A DNA stretch of 64,000 bases from Rikenellaceae bacterium (GTDB lineage: Bacteria; Bacteroidota; Bacteroidia; Bacteroidales; Rikenellaceae), in assembly GCA_015060075.1 (NCBI GenBank), contig SUZE01000002.1, forward strand, positions 62,001-126,000, given 5' to 3'. Below, in pieces: positions 25,223 to 35,769 of the stretch; position 1 is the first letter of the stretch; each line of letters opens with the position of its first letter. A model generated the notes under the pieces. It saw only the letters and a list, made by a program, of their open reading frames with translations, was not told the DNA's origin and did no database searches. Made by a program: the position numbers and the translations under genes.

Positions 25223-25780
25223 TTATAACTCTACCTTTATATACGCTGCTCCGCTGGCAGCGGCGGCCTCCAAGCCAACAAGAGAATCCTCGAAGATGAG
25301 GGTTTCGGCAGGAGTCACCCCTTCAATCTCCATCGCTTTCAAGAAGGCTTCGGGAGAGGGTTTAGGCTCAACGACATCGAGTGAAGTTATAACGCCATCG
25401 ACCTTACCTTCAATGCCGAGGTGTCGCATTACATTACATATATTATCCTTCTGCCCCGTTGAGACAATCCAAGCCTTGCCACCCTGCGCGCGGAAATCCT
25501 GTACAAAGTTCCACAACGGCTCGTTTAGTCGCACCGTATCAAAAAGGGTGGGGTATAGTTCAATCTTTCGGCGGCGAATACGGTCGATATCCTCTGCATC
25601 TGTAAAACCCAATTCTCTCAAAAATTCGGGGCAACGCATACCGAAATAGCGGCGTTTATACTCCTCTTTGTCGAGTTCTACCCCCTCTTCACGAAGAGCC
25701 AAAACATAAGCCTCCATGTTTGCCTCCTCGGTCGAAGCGAGTGTGCCGTCAAAGTCGAGTAGAATGAGTTTTAATTGCAT
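25223..25780 (-). CDS. HAD-superfamily phosphatase (beta-phosphoglucomutase-like)
   Basis: 185 residues, a compact HAD subfamily IA enzyme. Motif I is LLDFDGTLAST (nucleophile D9 and acid D11), motif II is WIVSTGQKDN, motif III is KPSPEAFLKAMEIEG, and motif IV is IFEDSLVGLEAAAASG. A helical cap lies between residues 15 and 85. It should hydrolyse a small phosphorylated metabolite, or isomerise a sugar phosphate if a true PgmB; the substrate is open. It is the last gene of a probable M23-M23-HAD operon, twelve bases after the second peptidase gene, although no functional link is obvious. Confidence 0.85.
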   Translation of the reverse strand: MQLKLILLDFDGTLASTEEANMEAYVLALREEGVELDKEEYKRRYFGMRCPEFLRELGFTDAEDIDRIRRRKIELYPTLFDTVRLNEPLWNFVQDFRAQGGKAWIVSTGQKDNICNVMRHLGIEGKVDGVITSLDVVEPKPSPEAFLKAMEIEGVTPAETLIFEDSLVGLEAAAASGAAYIKVEL

Positions 25781-25792
25781 TGATATAAGAGA

Positions 25793-26722
25793 TTAATCGA
25801 ACGACTGCATGCCCGATTGTGCGATGCGCATAATACGCTGATACTCATCGGGTGTAAGTTCCATAAAGAAGTAGTGTATCGGGTCTACTCGCATACCGTT
25901 ATAGCGTACCTCGTAGTGGAGGTGTGGGGCGAGTGAAAGACCTGAGTTACCGGAGAGAGCAATGATGTCGCCTCGTTGTACTCTGCGACCTCGCTTCACT
26001 TTGACACTTTGTAGGTGGCTGTACGAGGTTGTATAGCCGTTGCGATGGTCTATCACTACGGTTACTCCCGATGTCGAATTTTTACCTTTAACCTCCTTAA
26101 CTATACCATCTGCCGTAGCGAAGATGCGGGTGCCTTCGGGTATGGCATAATCGACACCCTGATGCGATTGCAGGGTGCGGTAGAATGGGTGCATCAATGT
26201 TCCGTATGCAGCTGTCAGCAGGGTGAGTTCGTGGTTCGTAACCGGCTGAATAGATGGTATGTTATTGCGTTTCGAGCCGAGTTCGCTCAGGGCGTTGTCC
26301 AATTCCGAATAGCTCGTTTCGAGCTCGACCAACTTTTTCTCCAAATCATCGAGCGAAGTTTGCAGTGTTGCCGACATCTCACGGTTACTCTTGGCGAGTA
26401 GGGATTCGTGAAGTTCCACTCGTTGATTGTTGTACTCCGAGTCGAAATCGTATGGCTCCGAGTCGAACATTATGGCGAAGATATTTCTATCTCGTTCCAC
26501 CACATTATCCACGACCAAGGCCAATGAATCGTACTCTTGGAGTAGTGTTTCGTACTCCTTTTTGAGCCGGTCGGTAGAGTGGCGCAATTCGTATTCGGCG
26601 GGTGTGTCGAAGAGGAGCGAGAATACTGCATAGTAGAGCACAGCCGCACCAAACCAAGCCAACGCTTGCAATGCACGGCGGTTTTTACCCTTTCGTATGG
26701 TATTTTTCTCCTTCTGCGTCAT
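25793..26722 (-). CDS. M23-family murein endopeptidase, copy 2
   Basis: 309 residues. A single N-terminal transmembrane helix (ALAWFGAAVLYYAVFSLLF, residues about 19-37) is followed by a coiled-coil-rich region (STDRLKKEYETLLQEYDSLA up to about 155) and a C-terminal LytM/M23 domain. Zinc ligands are in HQGVDYAI (H and D) and HLHYEVRY. It probably cleaves peptidoglycan cross-links from the periplasmic face of the inner membrane, or acts as an amidase activator if inactive, although the ligands look complete. It starts two bases after the paralogous copy 1 and shares its layout and the DPIHYF / VNPVNYF-like ending. Confidence 0.88.
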   Translation of the reverse strand: MTQKEKNTIRKGKNRRALQALAWFGAAVLYYAVFSLLFDTPAEYELRHSTDRLKKEYETLLQEYDSLALVVDNVVERDRNIFAIMFDSEPYDFDSEYNNQRVELHESLLAKSNREMSATLQTSLDDLEKKLVELETSYSELDNALSELGSKRNNIPSIQPVTNHELTLLTAAYGTLMHPFYRTLQSHQGVDYAIPEGTRIFATADGIVKEVKGKNSTSGVTVVIDHRNGYTTSYSHLQSVKVKRGRRVQRGDIIALSGNSGLSLAPHLHYEVRYNGMRVDPIHYFFMELTPDEYQRIMRIAQSGMQSFD

Positions 26723-26724
26723 AA

Positions 26725-27708
26725 CTAATTTTCCTCGTTTGAAGTGCCCTCATTGGTTTCGAGGTCGGAGTTATATTTCATATTCTCCATCAGCTGACGA
26801 TACTCGTCGCTTGTCATATTGCGGTTGAAGTAGTTTACGGGGTTTACATTGCGCCCCATGTATAAAACTTCGTAGTGAAGGTGAGGTCCCGTAGAACCTC
26901 CCGTGGAGCCTACTTCGCCGATAAGTTGCCCTCTTTGCACCTTGTCACCTGCTTTGACGAACATCTTTTGTAGGTGGGCATAGCGGGTTTTGTAACCAAA
27001 TTTGTGATTGATAAGAATTTGTCGTCCATAACCTCTGCGGCGTTTGCCCTGTTCGGTCTTTTCGACCACACCATCACCCGTGGCATAGACAGGTACGCCA
27101 TAGTCGGTGGACATATCCACGCCTTTGTGCATGGTGCGAATTTTGAGGATAGGGTGCTTTTTGCGTACGCCGAAAGCGTAAAAGGCTTTTAGTCGTGTGC
27201 GGTCGATTGGCCAGATGGCAGGTATTGCGAGCGACATCTGCTCCTTATCTTTGGCAAGTACCTGTAACTCGTCTAACGAGCGTGATGCGGCGTAGGTCTG
27301 TCGTGTTACGGCATCGAGCGAGAGCCATGTCGAGGTCATCAACTCGGAGTATTCGTCACCCGAAAGTGAAGAGTATTTCGAGTCGGGATATGGCGTGTAG
27401 ACACCCTGCAAGGCGAGTGTGTCGCTCGAAAATAGCGGACGATAAACATATTGGTCACGATGCCGTATCTCCTTGATTTTGCTCTGCATCGATGCGATGC
27501 GGTCCTGCAAAATCTCGTATTTTAATACGAGTTCTCGGTTTTCTGCCGCTATGCGGTGCATCTTGGGGGTGTAGAAGAGGTACGAAATCGCCATATTGAG
27601 TAGCGAAATAACGATGAAACCAATCAACACTTGTCGTAAAATGTTGTATCGGTTTCTTCGTTTGGAGGTGCTTGTTACACCCTGAATACACTCTTTATTC
27701 CCCTTCAA
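26725..27708 (-). CDS. M23-family murein endopeptidase, copy 1
   Basis: 327 residues. The start codon appears to be TTG at 27708, 25 bases after a -7 box (27734-27741); no in-frame ATG precedes the membrane helix. One transmembrane helix (VLIGFIVISLLNMAISYLF) is followed by a coiled-coil (LQDRIASMQSKIKEIRHRDQ) and an M23 domain with HKGVDMSTDYGVPVYA and HLHYEVLY zinc motifs. This layout is common in Bacteroidetes, where two such peptidases often sit next to each other. Likely a periplasmic peptidoglycan hydrolase acting in cell elongation or division. It shares an intergenic region with the divergent alaS. Confidence 0.86.
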   Translation of the reverse strand: MKGNKECIQGVTSTSKRRNRYNILRQVLIGFIVISLLNMAISYLFYTPKMHRIAAENRELVLKYEILQDRIASMQSKIKEIRHRDQYVYRPLFSSDTLALQGVYTPYPDSKYSSLSGDEYSELMTSTWLSLDAVTRQTYAASRSLDELQVLAKDKEQMSLAIPAIWPIDRTRLKAFYAFGVRKKHPILKIRTMHKGVDMSTDYGVPVYATGDGVVEKTEQGKRRRGYGRQILINHKFGYKTRYAHLQKMFVKAGDKVQRGQLIGEVGSTGGSTGPHLHYEVLYMGRNVNPVNYFNRNMTSDEYRQLMENMKYNSDLETNEGTSNEEN

Positions 27709-27733
27709 TGCGAAAAACTTTCTTACAATGGCG

Positions 27734-27741
27734 CAAAATTA
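27734..27741 (-). promoter_or_regulatory. -7 box of M23-M23-HAD operon
   Basis: TAATTTTG on the minus strand, 25 bases before the TTG start at 27708. Confidence 0.6.
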
Positions 27742-27753
27742 ATTATAATTTTG

Positions 27754-27761
27754 TACTTTTG
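27754..27761 (+). promoter_or_regulatory. -7 box of alaS promoter
   Basis: TACTTTTG, giving a leader of about 70 bases that includes the alternating purine-pyrimidine run 27773-27799. Confidence 0.6.
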
Positions 27762-27838
27762 CAACCGATTTGGCGCATGCGTGCGTGCAGGCGTGTGCAA
27801 GTTGATACTATAACGAATCGAGATTAAAATTATTATAC

Positions 27839-30454
27839 ATGATGAATTCCAAACAAATACGCCAAGCGTTTCTCGACTTTTTTGCCGAGAAGGAGCATTT
27901 GATTGTGCCTTCGGCACCTATGGTAGTTAAGAATGACCCGACATTGATGTTTACCAATGCGGGTATGAATCAATTTAAGGATATTTTTCTGGGCAATGCC
28001 GAGCGCAAGTCGCCTCGTGCTGCCGACTCGCAGAAGTGTCTTCGAGTATCGGGTAAGCACAACGACTTGGAGGAGGTAGGACACGACACCTACCACCACA
28101 CCATGTTCGAGATGCTCGGTAACTGGTCATTCGGCGACTACTTCAAGGCGGAGGCTATCGCTTGGGCGTGGGAGTTGCTGACAGAGGTCTATAAGTTACC
28201 AAAGGAGCGCATGTATGCCACTGTATTCGAGGGCTCGGAGGAGGACGGCGTACCGTTCGACCAAGAGGCTTACGATATCTGGAAGGAGCGCCTTCCGGAG
28301 GACCACATCATTCGTGGTAACAAGCACGACAACTTCTGGGAGATGGGCGAGACAGGTCCTTGCGGTCCTTGTAGCGAGATTCACTTCGACTTGCGTGACG
28401 AGAAGGAGATTGCCGAGAAACCTGGTCGTGAGATGGTAAATATGGGACACCCACAGGTTATCGAGATTTGGAACCTTGTCTTTATGCAGTTCAACCGCAA
28501 GGCTAACGGTTCGTTGGAGCCGCTGCCTGCAAAGCATGTCGATACGGGTATGGGCTTCGAGCGTCTGTGTATGATTATGCAGGGCGTGAAGTCGAACTAC
28601 GATACAGATGTTTTCCAATCGACCATCAAGGTGTTGTCCGAGATGTCGGGCAAGGAGTATGGCAAGGAGGAGGCTACCGATGTGGCAATGCGTGTTATTG
28701 CCGACCACCTTCGCGCTATCGCCTTTTCTATTGCCGATGGTCAGTTGCCATCGAATGTTAAGGCGGGATATGTTATCCGCCGTATCTTGCGCCGTGCCGT
28801 TCGTTACGGCTACACTTACCTCGGCTTCAACGAGCCATTTATCTGCCGCTTGGTGCCAACTTTGGTTGCGCAGATGGGCGAGCAGTATCCTGAGTTGAAG
28901 GCGCAGCAGTCGCTCGTGGAGCGTGTTATCGAGGAGGAGGAGGCATCGTTCCTCCGTACCCTCGCTACGGGTATCAACCTCTTGGAGGGCGTTATCAAGG
29001 AGTGCAACGGCAAAATTTCGGGTAAAAACGCATTCTTGCTCTACGATACCTACGGATTCCCAATTGACCTGACCGAACTTATTGCCAAGGAGCAGGGCGT
29101 AGAGGTTGATTTGGAGGAGTTCGAGAAGGAGTTGCAGGCTCAGAAGGAGCGTTCGCGCAATGCCGCAGCACAAGATATTGACGATTGGAAGGAACTTATC
29201 GCCGATGCCAAGAACGAGGAGTTCGTGGGCTACGACACTTTGGAGGCAGATATCCGCATCGCTCGTGTGCGCAAGGTGCAGTCGAAGAATAAGGTTTCGT
29301 ACCAGATGGTCTTCGACAAGACTCCATTCTACGGAAATTCGGGAGGTCAGGTTGGTGACACGGGCTATATCGAGTCGGCAAACGAGAAGATTGAGATTGT
29401 CGCTACCGAGAAGGAGAACGGCTTGATTATCCACATCGCAAATCAGTTGCCTGAGAACTTGGAGGCAGAGTTCCACGCAGTAGTAAATCCTGCAAAGCGT
29501 CAATGTTCGGCAAACAACCACACTGCAACCCACCTTCTTCACGCAGCATTGCGTAAGGTTTTGGGTACACATGTAGAGCAGAAGGGTTCGATGGTATCGC
29601 CCGATGCGTTGCGTTTCGACTTCTCGCACTTCCAGAAGATGACCGATGAGGAGATTCGTGCTGTGGAGCGCGAGGTGAATGCGAAGATTCGCTTGAACTC
29701 GCCACTCGATGAGAATCGTGAGGCTACGCAGGAGGAGGCACAGAAGGCAGGCGCAATGATGCTCTTTGGCGAGAAGTATGGCGACAAGGTGCGTATGGTG
29801 CGCTTTGGCGAATCGGTAGAGTTGTGTGGTGGTACCCACACCTCGGCAACCGGAAATATCGGAATGTTCAAGATTGTGTCAGAGTCGGCCATCTCGGCAG
29901 GTGTCCGCCGTATCGAGGCTGTTACAGGCGAGAAGGCTGAGGCGATGATTTATACCGCACAAGATTTGATTACTTCGCTCGGCGAGATGCTCGGCAATTC
30001 GCAACTTGTCCCTGCAATTAAGCGTTTGGTTGAGAGTAACGATGCGCTTGCCAAGGAGGTTGAGGCTATGCAGAAGGAGCAGTTGAATACCCTTACCGAT
30101 AGTATCTTGGCAAACACACCTGAGACTGACGGCTACTTCGTTGTTGCTCGAGAGTTGCCACGCCAAACCGAATTTGTAAAGAATTTGGCTTACAATTTGC
30201 GCGCTCGTAAGTCTAACCTTGTGATGGTCGTAGGCTCGAACGTGGGCGGCAAGGCGACTTTGACCATTATGCTCGGTGATGATGTTGTTGCGAAGGGCGT
30301 AGATGCAGGTGCAGTAGTGCGTGAGGCAGCCAAGGCTATCCAAGGCGGTGGCGGCGGTCAAAAGTTCTTTGCTACCGCAGGCGGTAAGAACCCTGACGGC
30401 TTGGCAGAGGCGATAGAAAAGGCAAAGTCGTTGATTTTCGCTGCGCTCAAATAA
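27839..30454 (+). CDS. alaS: Alanyl-tRNA synthetase
   Basis: 871 residues, full length. It charges tRNA-Ala and clears mischarged Ser/Gly. The class II catalytic core occupies the N-terminal half ([16 protein letters not shown], the [18 protein letters not shown] block, and [12 protein letters not shown]). The editing domain has [17 protein letters not shown] with zinc ligands H561 and H565 and the partner CGGTH (C663, H667). A C-Ala domain rich in glycines closes the protein ([17 protein letters not shown]). Start ATG at 27839; a second ATG follows immediately. The TAA stop is followed by a heptamer array and then gpmI. Confidence 0.98.
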   Translation: MMNSKQIRQAFLDFFAEKEHLIVPSAPMVVKNDPTLMFTNAGMNQFKDIFLGNAERKSPRAADSQKCLRVSGKHNDLEEVGHDTYHHTMFEMLGNWSFGDYFKAEAIAWAWELLTEVYKLPKERMYATVFEGSEEDGVPFDQEAYDIWKERLPEDHIIRGNKHDNFWEMGETGPCGPCSEIHFDLRDEKEIAEKPGREMVNMGHPQVIEIWNLVFMQFNRKANGSLEPLPAKHVDTGMGFERLCMIMQGVKSNYDTDVFQSTIKVLSEMSGKEYGKEEATDVAMRVIADHLRAIAFSIADGQLPSNVKAGYVIRRILRRAVRYGYTYLGFNEPFICRLVPTLVAQMGEQYPELKAQQSLVERVIEEEEASFLRTLATGINLLEGVIKECNGKISGKNAFLLYDTYGFPIDLTELIAKEQGVEVDLEEFEKELQAQKERSRNAAAQDIDDWKELIADAKNEEFVGYDTLEADIRIARVRKVQSKNKVSYQMVFDKTPFYGNSGGQVGDTGYIESANEKIEIVATEKENGLIIHIANQLPENLEAEFHAVVNPAKRQCSANNHTATHLLHAALRKVLGTHVEQKGSMVSPDALRFDFSHFQKMTDEEIRAVEREVNAKIRLNSPLDENREATQEEAQKAGAMMLFGEKYGDKVRMVRFGESVELCGGTHTSATGNIGMFKIVSESAISAGVRRIEAVTGEKAEAMIYTAQDLITSLGEMLGNSQLVPAIKRLVESNDALAKEVEAMQKEQLNTLTDSILANTPETDGYFVVARELPRQTEFVKNLAYNLRARKSNLVMVVGSNVGGKATLTIMLGDDVVAKGVDAGAVVREAAKAIQGGGGGQKFFATAGGKNPDGLAEAIEKAKSLIFAALK

Positions 30455-30488
30455 TAAGCTATTAGCTATTGGCCATTAGCCATTAGCT
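30455..30488. repeat. Heptamer array, unit ATTAGCY
   Basis: After the alaS stop: (T)AAGCT, ATTAGCT, ATTGGCC, ATTAGCC, ATTAGCT. It pairs, inverted, with the array at 30529-30556. Confidence 0.88.
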
Positions 30489-30528
30489 ATAAATACGAAG
30501 AAATATAGAATTTATAAATTGTAAAAAA

Positions 30529-30556
30529 AGCCAATGGCTAACAGCTAATGGCTAAA
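30529..30556. repeat. Heptamer array, AGCCAAT/GGCTAAC/AGCTAAT/GGCTAAA
   Basis: Four 7-base units, the approximate inverted complement of the array at 30455-30488; together they could form a long imperfect hairpin between alaS and gpmI. Confidence 0.85.
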
Positions 30557-30569
30557 AGCAAAAAAAGAT

Positions 30570-32096
30570 ATGGCAAATAAAGTTTTGTTAATGATTTTGG
30601 ACGGTTGGGGAATAGGTAACCACACCAAGTCCGATGCAATTTATTCGACAAATCCTGAGTTTATCAACGCATTGACTGCTGCAAATCCGCACGCAGAGTT
30701 GCGTACCGATGGCGAGAATGTAGGTTTGCCTGAGGGACAGATGGGTAACTCGGAGGTAGGTCACCTCAATATTGGCGCAGGTCGTGTCGTGTATCAGGAC
30801 CTCGTGAAGATTAACCGTGCTTGCAAGAGTGGCTCTATCTTGGAGAATAAGGAGATTGTGGCGGCATTCGAGTATGCAAAGAAGAATGGCGTGAATGTTC
30901 ACTTTATGGGCTTGTTGTCCGATGGTGGTGTTCACTCTTCGATTGACCACTTGTTCAAGTTGTGCGACATTTCGAAGCACTACGGCATTGAGAATACCTT
31001 CGTTCACTGCTTTATGGACGGTCGTGATACCGACCCGAAGAGTGGTAAGGGCTTTGTTGAGGCGTTGGAGAATCACATGGCTCAATCAACCGGCAAGATT
31101 GCCTCGATTATTGGTCGCTACTATGCAATGGACCGTGACAAGCGTTGGGAGCGTGTAAAGATTGCTTACGACTGCTTGGTTGATGGCGTAGGCGAGAAGG
31201 CTACCAATATGGTCGCTGCCGTTCAAAAGTCGTATGACGAGGGTGTAACAGATGAGTTTATCAAGCCTATCGTAGCGGTAGATGGCGAGGGTAACGCTAT
31301 CGGCACTATCAAACCAAACGATATGGTTATCTTCTTCAACTATCGAAACGACCGCGCACGCGAGATTACTGTGGCTCTTACACAGCAGGATATGCCTGAG
31401 GCAGGTATGCACACCATGCCGCTTTACTACTGCTGTATGACTCCATACGATGCTTCGTTCCAGGGTTTGCACATCTTGTTCGACAAGGAGAATGTTCAGA
31501 ACACCATCGGTGAGTATGTTTCATCGCTCGGCTTGAAGCAGTTGCGTATCGCTGAGACCGAGAAGTATGCCCATGTAACATTCTTCCTCAACGGAGGTCG
31601 CGAGGAGAAGTTCGAGAACGAGGAGCGTATCTTGGTCGCTTCGCCAAAGGTTGCTACCTACGACTTGCAGCCTGAGATGAGCGCATACGAGGTTGCCGAC
31701 AAGTTGGTTGGCGCATTGGACGAGCAGAAGTATGACTTTATCTGCTTGAACTTCGCAAATGGCGATATGGTAGGTCATACAGGTATCTACGAGGCTATCG
31801 AGAAGGCTGTAAAGGCAGTTGATGCTTGCGTGGAGAAGGTTGTTACATCGGCAAAGGCAAATGGCTACGAGGTGGTATTGATTGCCGACCACGGCAACGC
31901 CGACAACGCTATCAACGAGGACGGCACTCCAAATACTGCTCACTCATTGAATCCGGTGCCAATCGTAGTAGTTTCGGAGCGTGTCGCAAAGGTCGAGAAC
32001 GGAATTTTGGCAGATGTTGCTCCAACCGTTTTGTCGTTGATGGGTGTACCACAACCTGCTGAGATGGACGGACACTCACTCGTGACTTTGAAATAG
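30570..32096 (+). CDS. gpmI: 2,3-bisphosphoglycerate-independent phosphoglycerate mutase
   Basis: 508 residues, the usual length. It interconverts 3- and 2-phosphoglycerate in glycolysis using two manganese ions. The N terminus [17 protein letters not shown] is canonical and the nucleophile lies in [15 protein letters not shown] (Ser61). Metal-binding and phosphate motifs include [23 protein letters not shown] and [12 protein letters not shown], followed by [12 protein letters not shown]. It lies 115 bases after alaS, across the paired heptamer arrays, and lysA follows in 19 bases, so gpmI-lysA are probably co-transcribed. Confidence 0.97.
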   Translation: MANKVLLMILDGWGIGNHTKSDAIYSTNPEFINALTAANPHAELRTDGENVGLPEGQMGNSEVGHLNIGAGRVVYQDLVKINRACKSGSILENKEIVAAFEYAKKNGVNVHFMGLLSDGGVHSSIDHLFKLCDISKHYGIENTFVHCFMDGRDTDPKSGKGFVEALENHMAQSTGKIASIIGRYYAMDRDKRWERVKIAYDCLVDGVGEKATNMVAAVQKSYDEGVTDEFIKPIVAVDGEGNAIGTIKPNDMVIFFNYRNDRAREITVALTQQDMPEAGMHTMPLYYCCMTPYDASFQGLHILFDKENVQNTIGEYVSSLGLKQLRIAETEKYAHVTFFLNGGREEKFENEERILVASPKVATYDLQPEMSAYEVADKLVGALDEQKYDFICLNFANGDMVGHTGIYEAIEKAVKAVDACVEKVVTSAKANGYEVVLIADHGNADNAINEDGTPNTAHSLNPVPIVVVSERVAKVENGILADVAPTVLSLMGVPQPAEMDGHSLVTLK

Positions 32097-32115
32097 TATA
32101 TAATAATAGGTATAT

Positions 32116-33273
32116 ATGTTAAGCAGACAAGTTGCCGCAAAGTTGGCAACATACGAAACCCCATTCTACCTCTATGATGTAGACCTCTTGCACCAGACTC
32201 TCGATAGTTTGATGTCGGTAGCGCATCGCTATGGCTATAAGGTGCATTATGCCATCAAGGCGAACTACGATGCTCGTCTTTTGCAGATTATTCGTGAGCA
32301 TGGCTTGGGTATTGACTGCGCAAGCGGTAACGAGGTAAAGTGTGCCATTGAGGCGGGCTTCGACCCAAAGAGCATCGTCTATGCAGGCGTTGGAAAGCGA
32401 GATAAGGAGATTCGCTACGCTATCGAGCAGGGTATCTTTGCCATCAACTGCGAGTCTATCGAGGAGTTGCATGTGGTAAACGATATCGCAGGCGATATGG
32501 GTAAGGTGGTGAGTGTGGCTCTTCGTGTCAATCCGGATATCGACCCAAAGACAAATCACTGCATCGATACAGGTCAGGCAGACTCGAAGTTCGGTATCTC
32601 GTACGAGGAGATTCTCGACAGCGTGGAGGATATCAAAGGGTTGAAGAATATTGATGTTGTGGGTATGCATATCCACATTGGCTCGCAAATTCGAGAGTTG
32701 CACGTGTTCGAGAATATGTGCAACAAGGTGAATGTAATCGTGAAAAACCTCACCGACCTCGGTTTCGAGTTGGAGTTTGTAGATGTTGGTGGAGGTCTTG
32801 GCGTGAACTATGATATGCCTGAGAATGAGCCAATTCCGAACTTTGCTTCGGTATTTGCGATTATCAAACAGCACTTGCAGGTAGGCAAGCGCGAGGTGCA
32901 TTTCGAGTTTGGTCGCGCCATCGTTGCCGAGTGTGGTGAGTTGATTACCAAGGTGCTTTTCAACAAGAGCACTGCAACGGGACGCCGCCTTGTGATTGTA
33001 GATGCAAGTATGACGGAACTTATCCGTCCTGCTCTCTACGGTTCGTATCACAATATCGAGAATATCACCTCGGATAGCGAGCAACGCAAAAAGTATACTA
33101 TCGTAGGTACGGCCTGCGAGAGTACCGATGTCTTCGATGAGAATGTATCTCTCCCTATCACCAAGCGAGGCGATTTGCTTACCCTCAAAACGGCGGGGGC
33201 GTACGGAATGTCGATGGCTTCACGATACAATCAGCACGATTTGCCGGGCGCAGTATATTCAGACGAACTGTAA
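32116..33273 (+). CDS. lysA: Diaminopimelate decarboxylase
   Basis: Last step of lysine synthesis: decarboxylates meso-diaminopimelate with PLP. The 385 residues fit. The PLP lysine is K48 in HYAIKANYDARLL, and the barrel carries GIDCASGNEVKCAIEAGF, GMHIHIGSQI and the glycine loop FVDVGGGLGVNY. The second domain has FEFGRAIVAECGELITKVL, ACESTDVF (catalytic Cys from the partner subunit) and GAYGMSMASRYN. The N terminus begins directly with the barrel (TPFYLYDVDLL). A hairpin terminator of the E1 element follows. Confidence 0.95.
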   Translation: MLSRQVAAKLATYETPFYLYDVDLLHQTLDSLMSVAHRYGYKVHYAIKANYDARLLQIIREHGLGIDCASGNEVKCAIEAGFDPKSIVYAGVGKRDKEIRYAIEQGIFAINCESIEELHVVNDIAGDMGKVVSVALRVNPDIDPKTNHCIDTGQADSKFGISYEEILDSVEDIKGLKNIDVVGMHIHIGSQIRELHVFENMCNKVNVIVKNLTDLGFELEFVDVGGGLGVNYDMPENEPIPNFASVFAIIKQHLQVGKREVHFEFGRAIVAECGELITKVLFNKSTATGRRLVIVDASMTELIRPALYGSYHNIENITSDSEQRKKYTIVGTACESTDVFDENVSLPITKRGDLLTLKTAGAYGMSMASRYNQHDLPGAVYSDEL

Positions 33274-33288
33274 AAATTGTTTTTAAGG

Positions 33289-33375
33289 GGCATTTGCTTC
33301 CTTATCTTCAAAAAATGAGATGGTCACATACGCTCAAGTATGCTCCCATCTCATTTTTCTTTGATAGCGTTGCAA
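33289..33375. repeat. Structured intergenic element E1 (lysA downstream), with terminator core
   Basis: The core hairpin AAAAATGAGATGG / CCATCTCATTTTT (33311-33359) encloses an apex CATAC-GCTCAA-GTATG (33327-33342). It probably terminates lysA. The apex matches elements E2 and E3. Between 33360 and 33500 a minus-strand frame of about 60 codons is open but has no start; I see no supportable gene there. Confidence 0.75.
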
Positions 33376-33500
33376 CTGCCTCCTTAAATTCCAATTTTTT
33401 GGTAATGTGTTGGCGCAGAATTTCCTCGCTGACATCTGTTTTTATAGTAGTTGAAATTAAACCCGCTTTTTTGGCACCGCTTTCATTGCTTCGTGCCTAA

Positions 33501-33546
33501 CTCTCCACTCGCCACTCTCCACTCAAAAAAGTTTTCCGTTTTCCGC
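33501..33546. repeat. Two heptamer arrays (CTCTCCA and GTTTTCC units)
   Basis: CTCTCCA, CTCGCCA, CTCTCCA, CTC (33501-33524), then GTTTTCC, GTTTTCC, GC (33531-33546), just upstream of the GH20 promoter. Confidence 0.85.
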
Positions 33547-33555
33547 TTTTTTGCC

Positions 33556-33563
33556 TATCTTTG
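33556..33563 (+). promoter_or_regulatory. -7 box of GH20 gene
   Basis: TATCTTTG, 25 bases before the ATG at 33589. Confidence 0.65.
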
Positions 33564-33588
33564 TAGAACAACTTAAAACCAAACTAAT

Positions 33589-35766
33589 ATGAAACGACTC
33601 CTTTTGGCAATAGCGGTGATTTTCGCTGTTGCGTGTTCTAAGACAACATCGAATCAGACAAACGAGGTGGCAATAATTCCGCAGCCACTTTCGCTCTCAA
33701 AGCACAACAACGCATTTGTTGTACTCCCTTCGACAACCATTGTCTGCGATGTTGAGGAGTTTGCTCCGATTGTGAAATACTCGCAGGAGTATATGAAAGT
33801 AGGTGTGGCGACAAAGGTGCCAAAGAACAATTATATCTCCATCTCGCTTGATAAGTTGCTTGCCGAGGAGGAGTATCATCTTGCCGTGTCTAACGACTCG
33901 GTGCAGATTGTAGCAGGTGGTTATGGTGGTGCTTTCAATGGAGTGCAAACCCTTTTTCAGCTTCTTCCGAGTGAGGTATATACCAAGCAGATGCGACTGC
34001 CGGCAGTGGTAAAGGGTTGTAACGTTAAGGATAGACCAAAGTTTGCCTATCGAGGTTTTTTGCTTGATGTGGCACGTACATTTATGACCAAGGAGAATGT
34101 CTTGCGCTATATCGACTATATCGCTTATCATAAAATCAATAAGTTACATTGGCATCTCACTGATAATCAGGGTTGGCGCATTGAGATTAAATCGCATCCA
34201 AATCTCGCCAAAGTGGGAGGCTTTCGAGGTGGCGACTCGCCTATAAATGCAGCTCTTGGTAAGTGGGATGAAAAGTATGGCGGTTATTACACCCAAGAGG
34301 AGATTAGCGAGGTTGTAGAATACGCAAAGGTGCGCAATATTGAGATTATTCCCGAGATTGACCTTCCGGGGCATAGTGGCGCATTAGCTGCCATATATCC
34401 CGAGGTGCTATGTAAAAAGGCAGATGGCACACCTCGCAATACGGGTATTGTGGTGTGCGCCACCAAAGAGAGTAATTACCTCCTCCTCGAAGAGATTTTG
34501 GCAGAGGTGTGCGCTCTCTTCCCTTCAAAACACTTCCATATTGGAGGCGATGAGGTTAATATGTCGCAGTGGAAGAGTTGCCCTGACTGCTCGGCGTGGT
34601 TGAAGAAGAATGGCTATACCGATGGTCATAAGTTGGAGGATATGTTTATAGGTCGTATCCAGACAATCCTCGCTAAATATGGCAAAACTCCTTCGGTGTG
34701 GAACGAGGCTGCCTTTGGCGGTGGACTGTCGAAAGAGGCGTGGGTACATGGCTGGAAGAGTCCGAAGGTCTGCAAGCAGGTTATGGCTGAGGGTTATCCG
34801 ACTATCTTTATGCCACAGCAATTCTTCTACTTCGATATGCGCCAGAGTGAGCACGAAAATGGTGCTATTTGGGGCGGTTGTTTCGATATTCGTAAAGTCT
34901 ATTCGTTCGATTTTGCGAAGGAGGGTTTCACTCCTGAGGAGGTTGCGCAGGTTAAGGGTTTTGAAGCAGCAGCTTGGAGTGAGGTGTTCTTGTCGCAAGG
35001 TGGTGACAAGTCGATTGACTTCATCGAGTATCAAACCTTCCCTCGTCTTTGCGCCCTTGCCGAGTTGGCTTGGGGCAAGAATGGCAGTGGCGAGTGGCAG
35101 GAGTTTCATAATCGCCTCTACAAAAGCCACTACGACCGTATGGCTGATATGGGGCTGAATTTCCGTATTACACCGCCGAATGTTAAGTATGAGAATGGTT
35201 TGTTGTCGATTGAGAAGATTGACAACAGTGCAGTCTACTACCGTATGGAGGGCTCGGATAAGAGGTTGTCTTATAGAGGTGCAATCCGCACTTCGCAACC
35301 AGGCAGATATCTCTTTTGGGCGGAGTATCGTGGGGCAAAATCTCCGGAGGTAGCACACTCTTCGCAATATAAGACTATCAAGCCGAAAGTGACTCTCACC
35401 TCGTCAATTCCTGACCAACCAAAACATGGTTATCATCGCGTTGCCGACTACTATATGAGTATGCGAACATCGAGAACCTATAAGGAGGGCGATTGGTTCC
35501 TCTTTGAGTTTGAGGAGCCTGTGGAGTGTCGTTCGATAGAGTTTGTTACGGGTAGCCATGCCGTTCCTTCACGACTTATCACAAAGGGCTATCTCGAAGT
35601 CAGCCATGATGGTAAGACATTCCACCATGTTGCAGAATTGAATTATGGTCGAGCAAAACTTCTCAATCCGAAGCCGATTAAGGCGGCACGTATTGTTGCA
35701 ACTTCTGACGATGTACCCGGCTCGCAACTGCGAATATGTTCGCCAATCATCTATCCTAAGTGGTAA
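33589..35766 (+). CDS. GH20 beta-N-acetylhexosaminidase lipoprotein
   Basis: 725 residues. MKRLLLAIAVIFAVAC is a lipoprotein signal. Residues about 25-135 form the GH20b N-terminal domain (VAIIPQPLSLSKHNNAFVV), and the TIM barrel follows (PKFAYRGFLLDVARTFMTKE, HWHLTDNQGWRIEIKSHPNL). The catalytic Asp-Glu pair is D321-E322 in HFHIGGDEVNMSQW. The C-terminal 130 residues form an F5/8-type-C-like carbohydrate-binding module (ITKGYLEVSHDGKTF). It removes terminal GlcNAc/GalNAc from glycans by substrate-assisted catalysis, probably from the periplasm or surface. No SusCD pair lies next to it. Confidence 0.94.
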   Translation: MKRLLLAIAVIFAVACSKTTSNQTNEVAIIPQPLSLSKHNNAFVVLPSTTIVCDVEEFAPIVKYSQEYMKVGVATKVPKNNYISISLDKLLAEEEYHLAVSNDSVQIVAGGYGGAFNGVQTLFQLLPSEVYTKQMRLPAVVKGCNVKDRPKFAYRGFLLDVARTFMTKENVLRYIDYIAYHKINKLHWHLTDNQGWRIEIKSHPNLAKVGGFRGGDSPINAALGKWDEKYGGYYTQEEISEVVEYAKVRNIEIIPEIDLPGHSGALAAIYPEVLCKKADGTPRNTGIVVCATKESNYLLLEEILAEVCALFPSKHFHIGGDEVNMSQWKSCPDCSAWLKKNGYTDGHKLEDMFIGRIQTILAKYGKTPSVWNEAAFGGGLSKEAWVHGWKSPKVCKQVMAEGYPTIFMPQQFFYFDMRQSEHENGAIWGGCFDIRKVYSFDFAKEGFTPEEVAQVKGFEAAAWSEVFLSQGGDKSIDFIEYQTFPRLCALAELAWGKNGSGEWQEFHNRLYKSHYDRMADMGLNFRITPPNVKYENGLLSIEKIDNSAVYYRMEGSDKRLSYRGAIRTSQPGRYLFWAEYRGAKSPEVAHSSQYKTIKPKVTLTSSIPDQPKHGYHRVADYYMSMRTSRTYKEGDWFLFEFEEPVECRSIEFVTGSHAVPSRLITKGYLEVSHDGKTFHHVAELNYGRAKLLNPKPIKAARIVATSDDVPGSQLRICSPIIYPKW

Positions 35767-35769
35767 AAG

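Noticed and set aside
28196..29839. 547-codon open frame antisense to alaS
   Set aside because: Same codon-bias shadow; the product has no recognisable motif and no promoter.
33309..33495. Minus-strand frame of about 60 codons downstream of lysA (SEEILRQHITKKLEFKEAVA)
   Set aside because: No start codon, crosses the terminator hairpin, and the length is within chance; it might be a gene remnant, but this cannot be shown.
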